64,000 nt of DNA, taken from NCBI RefSeq assembly GCF_002153745.1, contig NZ_JOPL01000005.1:1-64000 (forward strand). Reading direction: 5' to 3'. Shown in pieces: positions 36,500 through 46,424 of the stretch. Numbering within the stretch: the first letter of the stretch is position 1; the number at the start of each line of letters is the position of its first letter. The notes under the pieces are model-generated. The model was not told the DNA's origin, did not search any database, and worked only from the letters and a program-made list of their open reading frames with translations. Origin of the DNA: Acetobacter sp. DsW_063. Its GTDB lineage: Bacteria; Pseudomonadota; Alphaproteobacteria; Acetobacterales; Acetobacteraceae. The position numbers were made by a program, and so were the translations under genes.

Positions 36500-38878
36500 A
36501 TGCACGACCGTTCTTACAATCCGTTTTGTATCGGCATGCTTGCCACATTCCTGCTGACAACATCAGCGCTGGCTGCCGCGCCGGCTCCGGCTTCCGCTCC
36601 TGAGAAGAAGATACAACCCGCCAAGTCAGCCACGGCAAAAGTCGGCGTGAACAAGGTCGCCCAGGGACCAAAATCCGCTTCCACGACCCCGATCGCGGGG
36701 ACGCTTGACGGTTCAGGCGGCGAAACGGTCACGGTTCACGGTCATCATGTGGCCGACGGCGCCCATGCCAGGTATATGAATAAAACCGTCTATCTGGGGC
36801 CGCTGGGTAACCGCGACACGCTGGATACGCCTTATTCCATCATGGGCGTCCCGCACGACGTCATCATCAATCAGCAGATCCGCAACCTGAACGACATGGC
36901 GCAATATTTGCCGTCCGTGCAGCTGGAGGTCCGGGGCGACCCCAACACCTCTCGTCCGCAATCGCGCGGCTTTGAGGCCGATGTTGTCGCTAACTCTCGT
37001 CTGGACGGCCTGAACGTGGTGTCGACCACGCCTTATCCCGCCGAACAGGTCGATAACCTGCAGGTTCTCAACGGGCTTGCCGGCGCAATGTACGGACCCC
37101 AGAATCCGGCTGGCGTCTTCGAGTATACACTAAAACGTCCTACCGACCGTCAGACGGAAAGGTTCTCGATCGGCGTTGATTCCATAGGCACCCCAACGGT
37201 CAATGGCGATATTTCTGGTCGCGTGGGTCGGAATGGCTGGTTCGGATATCGTTTGAACCTGTTGCACGCAAACGGCACGTCCTACGCACAGGGTAGCTGG
37301 CTGCGCCGCGATATGGTGAGTGGCGATTTCGATATTCATCTTGACAATAAAACGGTTATCGAAATCGACGCCAGTCATTACACCTATGATCAGCGCGGCG
37401 GGGCGCCTGCGTTCGGTATTCTGGCGACAGGCGTTGGTGGAGATAAATTGCCCGAGGCCCCGGACCTCAGCAAGCGTCTGGCTCCAGACTGGAGCGGGTA
37501 CCACATGGAGACCAACACGTTTCTTGCCAAAATCAAGCATGAATTCAACGAGAACTGGAGCTTTACGCTCGGCGGTCTCTATCAGGATGCGGCGCGGCAA
37601 TCTTTCGGCGTAACCGATACGCTGTGCGACGGCAGCAGCACCTGTGGCGGACGAAAGGGCAGCGATGGCTGGTACAGCTCGAAGGCGACCGCCACCACGA
37701 CCGCAGATGATTTTCGTGTTGGCAGCAACATGGCCTATATTAATGGGCGCGTTCACACTGGCCCCATCCAGCATGACCTCGTCATAGGCACCAATGGTTA
37801 TATGATGGGGAATTACAACCCGGTGGCCGCCGTGACCAGCGCGCAGAACTTGGGTTTGGGAAACCTGTATGAAATCACGTCAAACAAAGGTTCGCAGCCC
37901 TATTACCGTGGACGCTACAAATCCAGCAGTGTGACCAGCCAGTCTTTTATCGTGGGCGACACCATAAAATTCAACGAACACTGGTCGATTATGGGCACTC
38001 TTTCCTGGAGCTGGATCAACCAGGAAGGCGCGCTTAACGCCCAAAGCGCTCTGAGAAAAACATTTGACACGTCTGCGGCTTTTAGTCCGACAACCAGTCT
38101 GATTTACAAGCCGACCAAAAATCAGACTCTCTATTTTACCTATGGGCAATCAGTTGAAGCTGGCCCTGTCACGCCGAACAGCGCCAGCTACACCAACACG
38201 AATATCGCTCTCCCGATCGCGCACTCGGAAGAGTACGAAGTGGGCTACAAGCTGCGATACAAGAAAATGCAGGTAAACATTGACGGGTTTCGGATGACAT
38301 CGCCGTACGCCCTGTATGTTTCCGCATCGAACCCAACGGGTTGCGCGGCAGGAAGCAATTGCCAGACTTACGAATATGGCGGCACGCAGCGGAATTATGG
38401 CGTCGAAGCCCAGATTTCCGGCGAAATTCTGCCAAACCTTTCTGTTCTTGCAGGCATGACATGGCTGGACGCGGAACTGGTCAAGGCGTCCTCTCGGTCT
38501 CTCAACAAAAAGGAAATTGTCGGCGCGGCTCCGCTTCAGGCGAACATATTGCTGGATTACCGACTGCCGGCTTCGATGGGCGCTTTCGCATCCGGATGGG
38601 CCTTCAACGCCGGCGTCCATTACATGGGCAACCGCGCCGCCAACGTCACCAACACATTGCAGACCGGGTCTTACACGACGCTGGAATTGGGCACGCGTTA
38701 CGCGTTCAACGTGTATCGTTTCCCCTGGGTCGTGCGTTTCGGCGTCAGTAACGTCACAAACGAGCGGTATTGGGCGTCTGTTTACACCGGCGCGCCAAGC
38801 GGCACATCTGGCGCGTCCTCCAGCCTCTACGCGGGATTGCCACGCGTCTATCACTTCACTCTGTCGGCCGAGTTCTAA
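36500..38878 (+). CDS. TonB-dependent outer-membrane receptor 1
   Basis: 792 residues. A signal peptide ends near ALAAAP. An Ala/Pro/Lys-rich linker of about 45 residues leads to a TonB box ETVTV at residues 75-79. The plug domain has DTPYSIMGVPHDVIINQQIRNLNDMAQYLPS and RPQSRGFEA, FhuA-like. The rest is a beta-barrel ending in FTLSAEF, with the expected C-terminal phenylalanine. The pattern matches ferric-siderophore receptors, but the ligand is unknown. The ATG at 36500 is chosen over upstream frame because the signal peptide begins there. No Fur box was found. Confidence 0.9.
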   Translation: MHDRSYNPFCIGMLATFLLTTSALAAAPAPASAPEKKIQPAKSATAKVGVNKVAQGPKSASTTPIAGTLDGSGGETVTVHGHHVADGAHARYMNKTVYLGPLGNRDTLDTPYSIMGVPHDVIINQQIRNLNDMAQYLPSVQLEVRGDPNTSRPQSRGFEADVVANSRLDGLNVVSTTPYPAEQVDNLQVLNGLAGAMYGPQNPAGVFEYTLKRPTDRQTERFSIGVDSIGTPTVNGDISGRVGRNGWFGYRLNLLHANGTSYAQGSWLRRDMVSGDFDIHLDNKTVIEIDASHYTYDQRGGAPAFGILATGVGGDKLPEAPDLSKRLAPDWSGYHMETNTFLAKIKHEFNENWSFTLGGLYQDAARQSFGVTDTLCDGSSTCGGRKGSDGWYSSKATATTTADDFRVGSNMAYINGRVHTGPIQHDLVIGTNGYMMGNYNPVAAVTSAQNLGLGNLYEITSNKGSQPYYRGRYKSSSVTSQSFIVGDTIKFNEHWSIMGTLSWSWINQEGALNAQSALRKTFDTSAAFSPTTSLIYKPTKNQTLYFTYGQSVEAGPVTPNSASYTNTNIALPIAHSEEYEVGYKLRYKKMQVNIDGFRMTSPYALYVSASNPTGCAAGSNCQTYEYGGTQRNYGVEAQISGEILPNLSVLAGMTWLDAELVKASSRSLNKKEIVGAAPLQANILLDYRLPASMGAFASGWAFNAGVHYMGNRAANVTNTLQTGSYTTLELGTRYAFNVYRFPWVVRFGVSNVTNERYWASVYTGAPSGTSGASSSLYAGLPRVYHFTLSAEF

Positions 38879-39017
38879 GGAAGCGTCTGTCAGGCGGCGC
38901 CGGCAGCCGCCCGACGTCGTCGCCTGGCCGATGATGTAGTCTCTCTGTTTGCCGGGAGATGCCGAATGCTTGAGGCTTGGTGATCCAAGATCTCAAGTAA
39001 CGGTTTTAGCGGAAAAT

Positions 39018-39036
39018 ACGCTCTCAGAGAGAGCGT
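39018..39036 (-). terminator. Terminator-like hairpin at the end of gloA
   Basis: ACGCTCTC-AGA-GAGAGCGT, a perfect 8-bp stem overlapping the gloA stop. On the minus strand it is followed by ATTTTCC. It is a fair intrinsic terminator for gloA. Confidence 0.5.
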
Positions 39037-39425
39037 CCGGGCGCGCCGCGTTGCAGAACCTCGATCTTGTAACCGTCGGGGTCGGAGATGAAGAAAAACT
39101 TCCCGACAAAGCGATCGCCACAGGAAAGCTCTTTGATGGGCAACGGATTCAGCCCGGCGCGTTCAATACGTTCGTGCTCCGCCTCCAGATCGTCGACTGA
39201 AACCGCGAGGTGCCCATAGCCGTCGCCGAGTTCGTAAGGACGGTCGCGGTCGTTGTTAATCGTCAATTCCAGCTCGAAGCTCTGCGCATCATTTGACAGG
39301 TAGACAAGAGTGAAGCCGTCGAACGCGAACCGTTCGGCGACCTTCAGGCCGAATGCTTTTTCATAAAAATCCAGAGAGGCCTGCTCATTGAGCACCCGGA
39401 TCATTGAGTGAATCATTTTCGCCAT
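39024..39425 (-). CDS. gloA: Lactoylglutathione lyase (glyoxalase I)
   Basis: 133 residues, the VOC fold. It isomerises the methylglyoxal-glutathione hemithioacetal to S-lactoylglutathione. The metal ligands expected for the family are seen: H in IHSMIRV, E in SFELELT, H in YGHLAVSV and E in YKIEVLQ. NEQASLDFYEKAFGLKVAERF is the conserved start. The ATG at 39425 is used, with a GGA a few bases upstream; the frame is open further but that part is not family-like. It is single and sits between two receptor genes, convergent with the first. Confidence 0.93.
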   Translation of the reverse strand: MAKMIHSMIRVLNEQASLDFYEKAFGLKVAERFAFDGFTLVYLSNDAQSFELELTINNDRDRPYELGDGYGHLAVSVDDLEAEHERIERAGLNPLPIKELSCGDRFVGKFFFISDPDGYKIEVLQRGAPGRSL

Positions 39426-39666
39426 GGTGGTGGGGTCCTTTCCGGAAACTGAGGGTTCAGTCGCGGCGCTCGCACAGGGCGTCACCTGGTTCATAGAGGT
39501 TCGCCGCATGGGCATCAAACGTGTCAGGCAATAGCGCCGCCATAACTCATCGGGCGCCGAGCTTCCGAACATGAGGTTCCGTGGGCGGGCAAAGTGTTGC
39601 CTTCATGTCGCAGGCGCGGGGTTGCAAACGCCGCCCGTTGGATATGGTTCACACTACGCTTGCAAG

Positions 39667-39681
39667 TGAGAGTTATTCTTA
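39667..39681. promoter_or_regulatory. Fur-box-like site upstream of TonB receptor 2
   Basis: TGAGAGTTATTCTTA matches the 7-1-7 Fur pattern TGAGAAT-N-ATTCTCA at 12 of 14 arm positions. It lies 48 bases before the receptor start and is preceded by TTGCAAG, a common lead-in. It suggests iron repression. Confidence 0.55.
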
Positions 39682-39728
39682 TTAACGCATCGCGCAGATT
39701 GGTTCTTTTTCCGAAAGCGCGTCGAGTC

Positions 39729-42041
39729 ATGTCCACGATGTCCAGCCGAAGCACCCTGAGACGCCTCTGCCTGTCGAGCCTCCTGCTCGCCGGGGCGAGC
39801 GCAACGCAGGCATGGGCCGCCACTACGCATCATCGTCATGTCGGATCGAAGGCGCATGTGGTGAAGGCGGCGTCCGCGCCCACGCCGGTTGTCCCTGCCG
39901 CCGCGCCTTCCCCCAACGGCCCGACTGCGGCAGTTCCCGTGGGCGGCCCGGCAGGCGCGGGCGTTGCTGCGACGGCTCGTGAGAACATTCTTGTGACGGC
40001 TGAACGACGCAACCGCATGCTGGTCAGCAGCGGAGGGCAACTCGGCGCGCTGGGGAACAAGAAGGGCATCGACGTTCCGTTCAATATCCGCAGCTACAAC
40101 TCCAGCCTGATTCTGAACCAGCAGTCACAGACACTGGGCGAGGTGCTTCAGAACGATCCGTCGGTCCGCACCACCATGGGCTACGGCAATTTCTCCGAAA
40201 TGTTCGTCATCCGAGGCTTTCCTGTGGACGGGGACGACGTAGCGGCGAACGGCCTCTACGGCATCATCCCCCGGCAGCTCGTCTCCCCGCAGCTTTACGA
40301 TCAGGTGCAGGTTCTCAACGGCGCCAGCGCGTTCCTGAACGGAGCGGCGCCGAGCGGATCAGCGATCGGCGGCAACATCAACCTGATGTTCAAACACGCT
40401 GAAGTCGCGCCGCTCAACCGTCTGACCGCCGATTACACCAGCAGCGGGCAGGGCGGCGGTGCGGTCGATTTCGGCCGCAGGTTCGGTGCGGACAAGGCGT
40501 ACGGTTTTCGCCTGAACGCCGCAGGCATGGACGGCCAGACCTCCATCGATCACGAACATCGGCATGACGCTGTCGTTGGTGGCGATTTTGACTGGCATGA
40601 CGACGCGACCCGCATAACGCTCGATATGGCGTTCCAGAACCAGAACGTGCAGTGGGGCAGGGGAGGTGTGTTTCTCGGTTCCGGCGTGACGTCGGTTCCG
40701 CGCCCGGCCAAGGCGTCGCATAATTTCAGCCAGCGCTGGACATATGCGGACCTGAACTATCTGTTCGGCATGATGAACATCGAACACGATTTCGGTAAGC
40801 ACGTTACCGTATATGGCGCTTTCGGGTCTTTGGGTAGTAACGAGAAAGGAAACTACTCGTCACTGACAGTCACGGACGCAGCGACGGGCGCAGGCACGAT
40901 CGGCAGCATGTACGTGCCGTATCAGGAGCAAAACGAAAGCACCCGGGCCGGTGTGCGCGCCCATGTGGACACCGGCCCGATTCACCATGAGATCAACGCA
41001 GGCGGCTCGGCTCTCTGGGAGCAGGCGAACACGGCCTACGCCATGTATTACAATAACGCCGTGCCCCTGCGCAGCAATCTGTACTCCACGCAGCAGATAG
41101 CCCAACCCGGAGAGAATCTGGTCGGTGGCAATCTTTCTGATCCGTTGAAATCAGCCTGGACGAAGCTGTACAGCCTGTACTTCTCGGACACGATGACATT
41201 CTGGCATGACCGTATCGCCCTGACCGCTGGCTTCCGCTATCAGAACATTCTCGAAAACAGCTATTACTACGCGAAAAAAGGCGGTTTGAGCGCAGGTTAT
41301 GACAAAGACGCGTTTACGCCGGTCGTAGGGCTCGTCATCCACCCGACGAAGCAGACCGCGATCTACTTCAACCGTATTGAAGGTCTGTCCGCAGGGCCGC
41401 AGGCCTCCGGCACGAACCTGATCAATCAAGGGCAGGTCTTCTCGCCGTATCAGAGCGTGCAGTATGAAGTTGGTGCGAAATACGACATCGGTCGTCTGGC
41501 CGCGACCATCGCATTCTACCAGATATCGCAGCCTAATTCCTACACAGAAGCCTACGGCAACACGGGTTACAATATTTTCCGTGTCGACGGCATGCAGCGT
41601 AATCGCGGTATGGAACTGATGCTGAACGGCGAGGTCCTTCCCGGCCTGCGTTTCAACGGCGGCCTCACCCTGACCGACGCGGACCTTCGCCGCACGGCGA
41701 ACGGCGCGAACAACGGCCACACCGCTATCGGCGTGCCGAACTACACCATCAATGGCAACATTGAATACGACCTGCCGTTCCTGAAAGGCGCGACAGTCGT
41801 CGGGCGCGTGGTCAATACCGGCAAGCAGATGGTCAATGTCGGCAACACCATGCACCTGCCGGTCTGGACGACATTCGACGTCGCCGCACGCTACACGTTC
41901 CTCGCAGGGAAAAAACCGATCACGGCGCGCTTCGGCGTCGATAATATTGCCAACAAAAGCTACTGGTCGTCCGCCTTCAACGGCTACCTGCTGCAAGGCA
42001 TGCCCAGGACGTTCAAGTTCTCCATGACCGTCGATTTCTGA
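39729..42041 (+). CDS. TonB-dependent outer-membrane receptor 2 (siderophore type)
   Basis: 770 residues. The signal peptide MSTMSSRSTLRRLCLSSLLL ends near AWA. A long Ala/Pro/Val-rich linker with early histidines (ATTHHRHV) leads to the TonB box near residue 85 (ENILVTAERR). The plug has FNIRSYNSSLILNQQSQTLGEVLQNDPS and FVIRGFPVDGDD. The barrel ends KFSMTVDF. It most resembles ferric-siderophore receptors. The Fur-like box just upstream supports iron control. The ATG at 39729 is used because it starts the signal peptide. It is divergent from gloA. Confidence 0.91.
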   Translation: MSTMSSRSTLRRLCLSSLLLAGASATQAWAATTHHRHVGSKAHVVKAASAPTPVVPAAAPSPNGPTAAVPVGGPAGAGVAATARENILVTAERRNRMLVSSGGQLGALGNKKGIDVPFNIRSYNSSLILNQQSQTLGEVLQNDPSVRTTMGYGNFSEMFVIRGFPVDGDDVAANGLYGIIPRQLVSPQLYDQVQVLNGASAFLNGAAPSGSAIGGNINLMFKHAEVAPLNRLTADYTSSGQGGGAVDFGRRFGADKAYGFRLNAAGMDGQTSIDHEHRHDAVVGGDFDWHDDATRITLDMAFQNQNVQWGRGGVFLGSGVTSVPRPAKASHNFSQRWTYADLNYLFGMMNIEHDFGKHVTVYGAFGSLGSNEKGNYSSLTVTDAATGAGTIGSMYVPYQEQNESTRAGVRAHVDTGPIHHEINAGGSALWEQANTAYAMYYNNAVPLRSNLYSTQQIAQPGENLVGGNLSDPLKSAWTKLYSLYFSDTMTFWHDRIALTAGFRYQNILENSYYYAKKGGLSAGYDKDAFTPVVGLVIHPTKQTAIYFNRIEGLSAGPQASGTNLINQGQVFSPYQSVQYEVGAKYDIGRLAATIAFYQISQPNSYTEAYGNTGYNIFRVDGMQRNRGMELMLNGEVLPGLRFNGGLTLTDADLRRTANGANNGHTAIGVPNYTINGNIEYDLPFLKGATVVGRVVNTGKQMVNVGNTMHLPVWTTFDVAARYTFLAGKKPITARFGVDNIANKSYWSSAFNGYLLQGMPRTFKFSMTVDF

Positions 42042-42082
42042 TCCGACCGAGGCAGAGATGCGACACCCGGACGCCATAGTGA

Positions 42083-42106
42083 CGGCGCGCCGCTGACGGC
42101 GCGCCG
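42083..42106 (+). terminator. Strong GC hairpin between receptors 2 and 3
   Basis: Two copies of the self-palindrome CGGCGCGCCG (42083-42092 and 42097-42106) flank a CTGA loop, giving a 10-bp all-GC stem. There is no T-run. It may be a partial terminator or an mRNA stabiliser separating the two receptor genes. Confidence 0.45.
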
Positions 42107-42180
42107 GATATGGTGTAAGGCCGCTCCGACACGCGCGCGCAACGCGCTTTTCCGAGCGGTGAATAAGGACATAAACGACT

Positions 42181-44682
42181 GTGACGCCAGCGCCCTATCG
42201 CATTGAGGACGAGCGGCGCCGCTCCGTCACGTCAGCACCCCGCAAAAACCTGAAGCGTCACATCCTGTTTCTGACTGCGGCGGTCTTTGCCGGCGCGCCC
42301 CTGACCGTGGCGAAAGCTGCCGCCCAAAGCGTGGCGAACCGCGAGGCTCAGAGCACAGTGAACCAGCCCGCAGCGTCGCCGAACGCCCGGGTTCGCAGCG
42401 TTCAGGCCGTAAAAAAACACTCGGCCCGTAGCCACGCAGCCCCGCAGCCTACAAGCCAAGCCACGACCCACGCCGCCGCACGGACGCAACCGTCAGCCCG
42501 CGCCGTAAAGCCCGTCACGGCAGCCCGCCGCCCCTTACCCACGCATGAAGCCGTGCAGGTCACAGGGCAGCGCCGCGACTTCAACTACCCCGAAGCGCAG
42601 CAGGAAGCAGACGCCTCCACGCATCTGACGGCCGCGCGCCTGATCGAACGCGGCGTCGTCACCCTGCGAGGGCTGGAGCGCGTCGCGCCGAACCTTACCA
42701 TCCAGAGCATCAACGGCACGGCTTCCACCAATTTCTACCTGCGCGGCGTCGGCTTCAACGACTTCACGCAGAACAACACCGGTCCCGTCCTGACCTATTA
42801 CGATGATGTGCCGTTCATCTATTCCACCATGACCAACGGCATGATGTTCGACCTCGCCAGCGCCACCGTAACACCCGGTCCGGTCGGCACGACGCATGGC
42901 CTGTCCGACACGGGCGGGGAGGTCATGCTCCGCACCGCCGACCCCACCAGCACGTGGCATGCAGGGGCGAGCGAGGACATCGCCTCCTATGCCCGCAGCC
43001 GCAGCGTGGCCTATATCTCCGGGCCGCTCGCCAAGGGGCTGACCTTCCGCCTTTCTGGCCAGACGCAGCACGGCGGCGGCTGGCAGACGAACCCGGTCAA
43101 CGGCGCGCATCTGGGCGACGCCGATATGTGGGCGTTGCGCGGCAAGCTGCAATGGAAACCCGACAGCCATACGACCGTCACCCTGTCTGGTCACTTCACG
43201 CAAGACGACAGCCAGGTCGTCGGCGCGATCCCGATCGATCGCCTGCTCGGCTCCGGCTCCCTGCCGAACGTTGGCTGGAAACAGTCGGAATGGGACATCC
43301 GCCCCGCCTTCGCCAAGCTGATCGGGCGCAGCGCCAGCCTGAAGCCCAGCGAGCATGACCAGTTCTGGGGCGCGGATCTGCATATCGTCCACGATTTCGG
43401 CCCCGTCACCCTGACAACCATCAGCGCGTTCGAGACCGAGCGCGAGGGCGAATACACCGATCAGGACGCGACGACGCGGGCGGAGGGCGACGCCTATCGC
43501 AATATCGACGCCAACACGTTCACGCAGGAAGCGCGCCTGCAATCTTCCCACCCTGAAGACCGGCTGCAATGGGTGGTCGGCGCGATCTATCAGCGCAGTC
43601 GGATGAATCAGGAATTCTTCTTCGATTACACCGACTATTCGGCGCGCGGCTACATGTCCGGCACCAGTTTCGGCATCAATCAGGAAAGCACGTCGGAGTT
43701 CGGCAATGTCAGCTATCGCCTGCCGCACGGCGTGAAAATCTGGGCCGGGTTGCTGCATGCGCTGGACGACCGGGGCGTCACCGGTCTGCAATCCGTCATC
43801 TATGGCGCAGGCGGAAGCACGCTGAACTTCCACAGCCAGAACACGGCGTCTAACCAGTTCGCAGGACAGGTCGGCGTGTCGTGGCAGGTCGCAGCCCACG
43901 CCATGCTCTATTACAAGATGAGCAAGGGCTTCAAACCCGGTGGTTTCACCGCGAACAACACGCAGATTCAGGCGCAGCTCGACCCGTTCAAGCCGGAGAC
44001 GGTTCTGACATATGAAGTCGGGATCAAGAGCGATCCGATTCCGAACAAACTGCGTATCAACGCCGCCGCGTTCTACAACGATTATCACAACCAGCAGATT
44101 CTGGGCACGGTGCTGATCCCGGATTACGGGCCGCTGAGCGAGATCACCAACGCACCGAAATCCGAAAGCTGGGGGTTCGAGGCGACGATCGAGGCGCGGC
44201 CTCTGCCGCAACTGTTCATCACGCAGAATATCGGCTGGCAGCGGGGAACGTTCCAGAACTTCCCGACGACCAACCGCGCCGCCACCAACGCCTATTACAA
44301 GAAATACGGCGTGTGGAAGGCTATCAACGACAATTTTTCAGGCGTGGACATGGGGCAGCCGAAGCTGACCCTGAACGGCTCGGCGGAATGGCGGCAGCAA
44401 CTGACCCGCGATTACGCGCTGGAGTTTGGCCCGGACTGGTCCTATCGCGGCAGTCAGGCGATGACGCCGGGCGGCACGGGCTTTTATCGTTTGCCGCCGT
44501 ATTTCCTTTTGGGCGCGCACGCCACGTTCCGCCCGGCGTCCGGGCACTGGCAGGCGACGGTCTACGCCAGCAACCTCCTGAACCGGCATTATTACGAGAC
44601 CGGCGGGCAGGCGCTGACGGTGTATATGTACACGCCGGGCGAGCCCCGGTTTGTGGGGGCTCGGGTTTCTTGTGATTATTGA
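42181..44682 (+). CDS. TonB-dependent outer-membrane receptor 3
   Basis: 833 residues. It starts at GTG 42181 with AAGGAC upstream. A signal segment HILFLTAAVFAGAP is followed by about 75 residues rich in Ala, Gln, Arg and Pro, then a TonB box EAVQVTGQRR at residue 123. The plug (STNFYLRGVGFNDFTQNNTG, VLTYYDDVPFIY) and the barrel with PSGGFTANNTQIQ-like blocks match the group of receptors with broad nutrient ligands (CirA/FyuA-like or carbohydrate) rather than classical siderophore receptors. The barrel end is less canonical (VSCDY). It lies in tandem with receptor 2, separated by the GC hairpin. Confidence 0.88.
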   Translation: MTPAPYRIEDERRRSVTSAPRKNLKRHILFLTAAVFAGAPLTVAKAAAQSVANREAQSTVNQPAASPNARVRSVQAVKKHSARSHAAPQPTSQATTHAAARTQPSARAVKPVTAARRPLPTHEAVQVTGQRRDFNYPEAQQEADASTHLTAARLIERGVVTLRGLERVAPNLTIQSINGTASTNFYLRGVGFNDFTQNNTGPVLTYYDDVPFIYSTMTNGMMFDLASATVTPGPVGTTHGLSDTGGEVMLRTADPTSTWHAGASEDIASYARSRSVAYISGPLAKGLTFRLSGQTQHGGGWQTNPVNGAHLGDADMWALRGKLQWKPDSHTTVTLSGHFTQDDSQVVGAIPIDRLLGSGSLPNVGWKQSEWDIRPAFAKLIGRSASLKPSEHDQFWGADLHIVHDFGPVTLTTISAFETEREGEYTDQDATTRAEGDAYRNIDANTFTQEARLQSSHPEDRLQWVVGAIYQRSRMNQEFFFDYTDYSARGYMSGTSFGINQESTSEFGNVSYRLPHGVKIWAGLLHALDDRGVTGLQSVIYGAGGSTLNFHSQNTASNQFAGQVGVSWQVAAHAMLYYKMSKGFKPGGFTANNTQIQAQLDPFKPETVLTYEVGIKSDPIPNKLRINAAAFYNDYHNQQILGTVLIPDYGPLSEITNAPKSESWGFEATIEARPLPQLFITQNIGWQRGTFQNFPTTNRAATNAYYKKYGVWKAINDNFSGVDMGQPKLTLNGSAEWRQQLTRDYALEFGPDWSYRGSQAMTPGGTGFYRLPPYFLLGAHATFRPASGHWQATVYASNLLNRHYYETGGQALTVYMYTPGEPRFVGARVSCDY

Positions 44683-44736
44683 TCTATGTAGAACAATTTT
44701 CACGTAATTTATGTTTTATAGAGATCCTTGCGGTCT

Positions 44737-46332
44737 TTATAGCTGACATAAATCACGAGCCTTTTGTGCAAGTAATCTTCCCCGCTGTTCACAAAATTCA
44801 GCATATGCACCTTCAAGGGAGTCGGGGGGGATTAGTGCTCTAGATAGAATGTCGTCTCTATCTGCTTGAGGAATATCACGTTGGTAGACGCTTGGGGCCT
44901 TGTTTTTTATTTTCCTGTTATCTGTCTGTGATAAAAAAGCAAAATTGGCTAGGCAAAACTGCAGATCTCTTCCTTTGATGCCTAACTGATTTTGTAAATA
45001 ATTTTTCGGGAAAATATGATGAAACTCTGTTCTGTTGCAAGACAGAAGAGCTGTTTCTATATCAACCGAGGCTCCAGACAGAAAGGATCTTGGCTTGCAC
45101 TGAGATAAAAGAAGAATAAAGGTCTTCGTGTTAACTGATGTTAGTGAAAATACATTCTCTACAAAAAAAGTAAATTCTATTTTGGGGGTGGTTAGGTTAA
45201 ATAGGGAAGGATCCCCACTTTCCCTAAGCTTTATCATTGCTCGAATATCGGTCGTTAACGCTGTGTCGACGCTGTTTGAATATCGCCGAGAAAAACAACT
45301 AATCCAGAACCATGCTCTTAGTGTCGAAAGCTGATTCCCCGATGGATGAAAACCGTTTTCATTGTCGGTAGAAAAGAAACGAACTAGCGGTATGAGCATA
45401 GTCCTATAAGGAAGAACTTTTAGGGAGGCTACACCACATTGTTTTTTAAGAAATTCGACTGCTCCCTTTATGCCTAGGGTAAGATTTGAAAATTTATCGC
45501 GTACATCGCTACCTTTTAGCGCAACCACTGCGTGTGCGGTGCTTTCATCGGCGATAACCGCTGCAGCGCATTTAAGCAGCAAATCAGGATCGCTGGCTAA
45601 TTCAGCGTAACCCTCGCCGTCAATCTCGGAAGACAGGTCGTCGAATTTGCTTCTTAAGTCAAAGTCTCCGCTCCATGTCCACGCGGCAAGAAGCTGGTAG
45701 GTATCTAGCGGCACACCACCACGGTTAACACGTTCGAATACGATTGCTATTTTTGAATGGTCATTTGTTTCTATGGTCTCTACGGGTATTTGAGCCTCTT
45801 TAAATCGGTTTTGTAAATCATCAATGATTGCGGCTTGATCTTCACTTAATTTGCGCACATGTGCGCCATAAGCGGCAACGTTGAACAGAATTTTTAATGG
45901 AAAATGGCAATTCTGATTTACGTCTTCGGGCTTTAGTGCGATGAATTGGCTGTCTTGGGCATCTTCGTGTGCATTTAAATCAAAATATACGTCCACCCAT
46001 TCAATTTTTGGGTTCGGTGACTGACTTATCTCAGTTTGAAACACGCTGAAAATGGAAGTTAGGCGCTGTTGTCCGTCTAATACATAGTCGATCGGATACT
46101 GATCTTTGGGTTCAGGGAGCGTGTAAGGGCCCAAGTCTCTATCGGCCTGAAGTTTCTCCCGTGTCCTCCAAAATAACAACGTCCCTATAGGGAAGCCTTT
46201 GTAAATACTGTCCATAAGAAACTGAACTCTATCGGGTTCCCACACAAACTCTCTCTGAAATGCGGGGATTTGTATTTCACCCTGCGCTACCCGGTTCAAT
46301 AGGTGGCGTATAGGAATAGATGACACTGACAT
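44737..46332 (-). CDS. DUF262 / HNH protein, GmrSD- or SspE-like defence nuclease
   Basis: 531 residues. The N-terminal DUF262 (GmrS-type) domain has IQIPAFQREFVWEPDRVQFL, FPIGTLLFW and VLDGQQRLTSIF, the DGQQR nucleotide-site motif. The middle is helical. Near the C-terminus RTEFHHIFPKNYL and a later N-F-A-F-L stretch fit the DUF1524/HNH nuclease of GmrD. Proteins of this class cut modified phage DNA or act with DNA phosphorothioation. The gene is visibly AT-rich against its GC-rich neighbours and its codon use differs, so it was probably acquired. It stands alone: no methylase or Ssp/Dnd partner is nearby. It is downstream of glnD, same strand. Confidence 0.88.
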   Translation of the reverse strand: MSVSSIPIRHLLNRVAQGEIQIPAFQREFVWEPDRVQFLMDSIYKGFPIGTLLFWRTREKLQADRDLGPYTLPEPKDQYPIDYVLDGQQRLTSIFSVFQTEISQSPNPKIEWVDVYFDLNAHEDAQDSQFIALKPEDVNQNCHFPLKILFNVAAYGAHVRKLSEDQAAIIDDLQNRFKEAQIPVETIETNDHSKIAIVFERVNRGGVPLDTYQLLAAWTWSGDFDLRSKFDDLSSEIDGEGYAELASDPDLLLKCAAAVIADESTAHAVVALKGSDVRDKFSNLTLGIKGAVEFLKKQCGVASLKVLPYRTMLIPLVRFFSTDNENGFHPSGNQLSTLRAWFWISCFSRRYSNSVDTALTTDIRAMIKLRESGDPSLFNLTTPKIEFTFFVENVFSLTSVNTKTFILLLSQCKPRSFLSGASVDIETALLSCNRTEFHHIFPKNYLQNQLGIKGRDLQFCLANFAFLSQTDNRKIKNKAPSVYQRDIPQADRDDILSRALIPPDSLEGAYAEFCEQRGRLLAQKARDLCQL

Positions 46333-46424
46333 GTGAAAATCCTGCTATAATGTAACGTTATGATACTCAGAAAAAATTATGGAAAAATATATAAAATGGT
46401 AATAATTAATATTTCTTTTCCGGA

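Noticed and set aside
42535-44211. Long antisense open frame under TonB receptor 3 (and similar ones under cydD, glpD, glpK, dnaE, gloA/rpsB regions)
   Set aside because: High GC leaves few stops on the opposite strand. These frames show no family motif or ribosome site, and the sense gene is certain.
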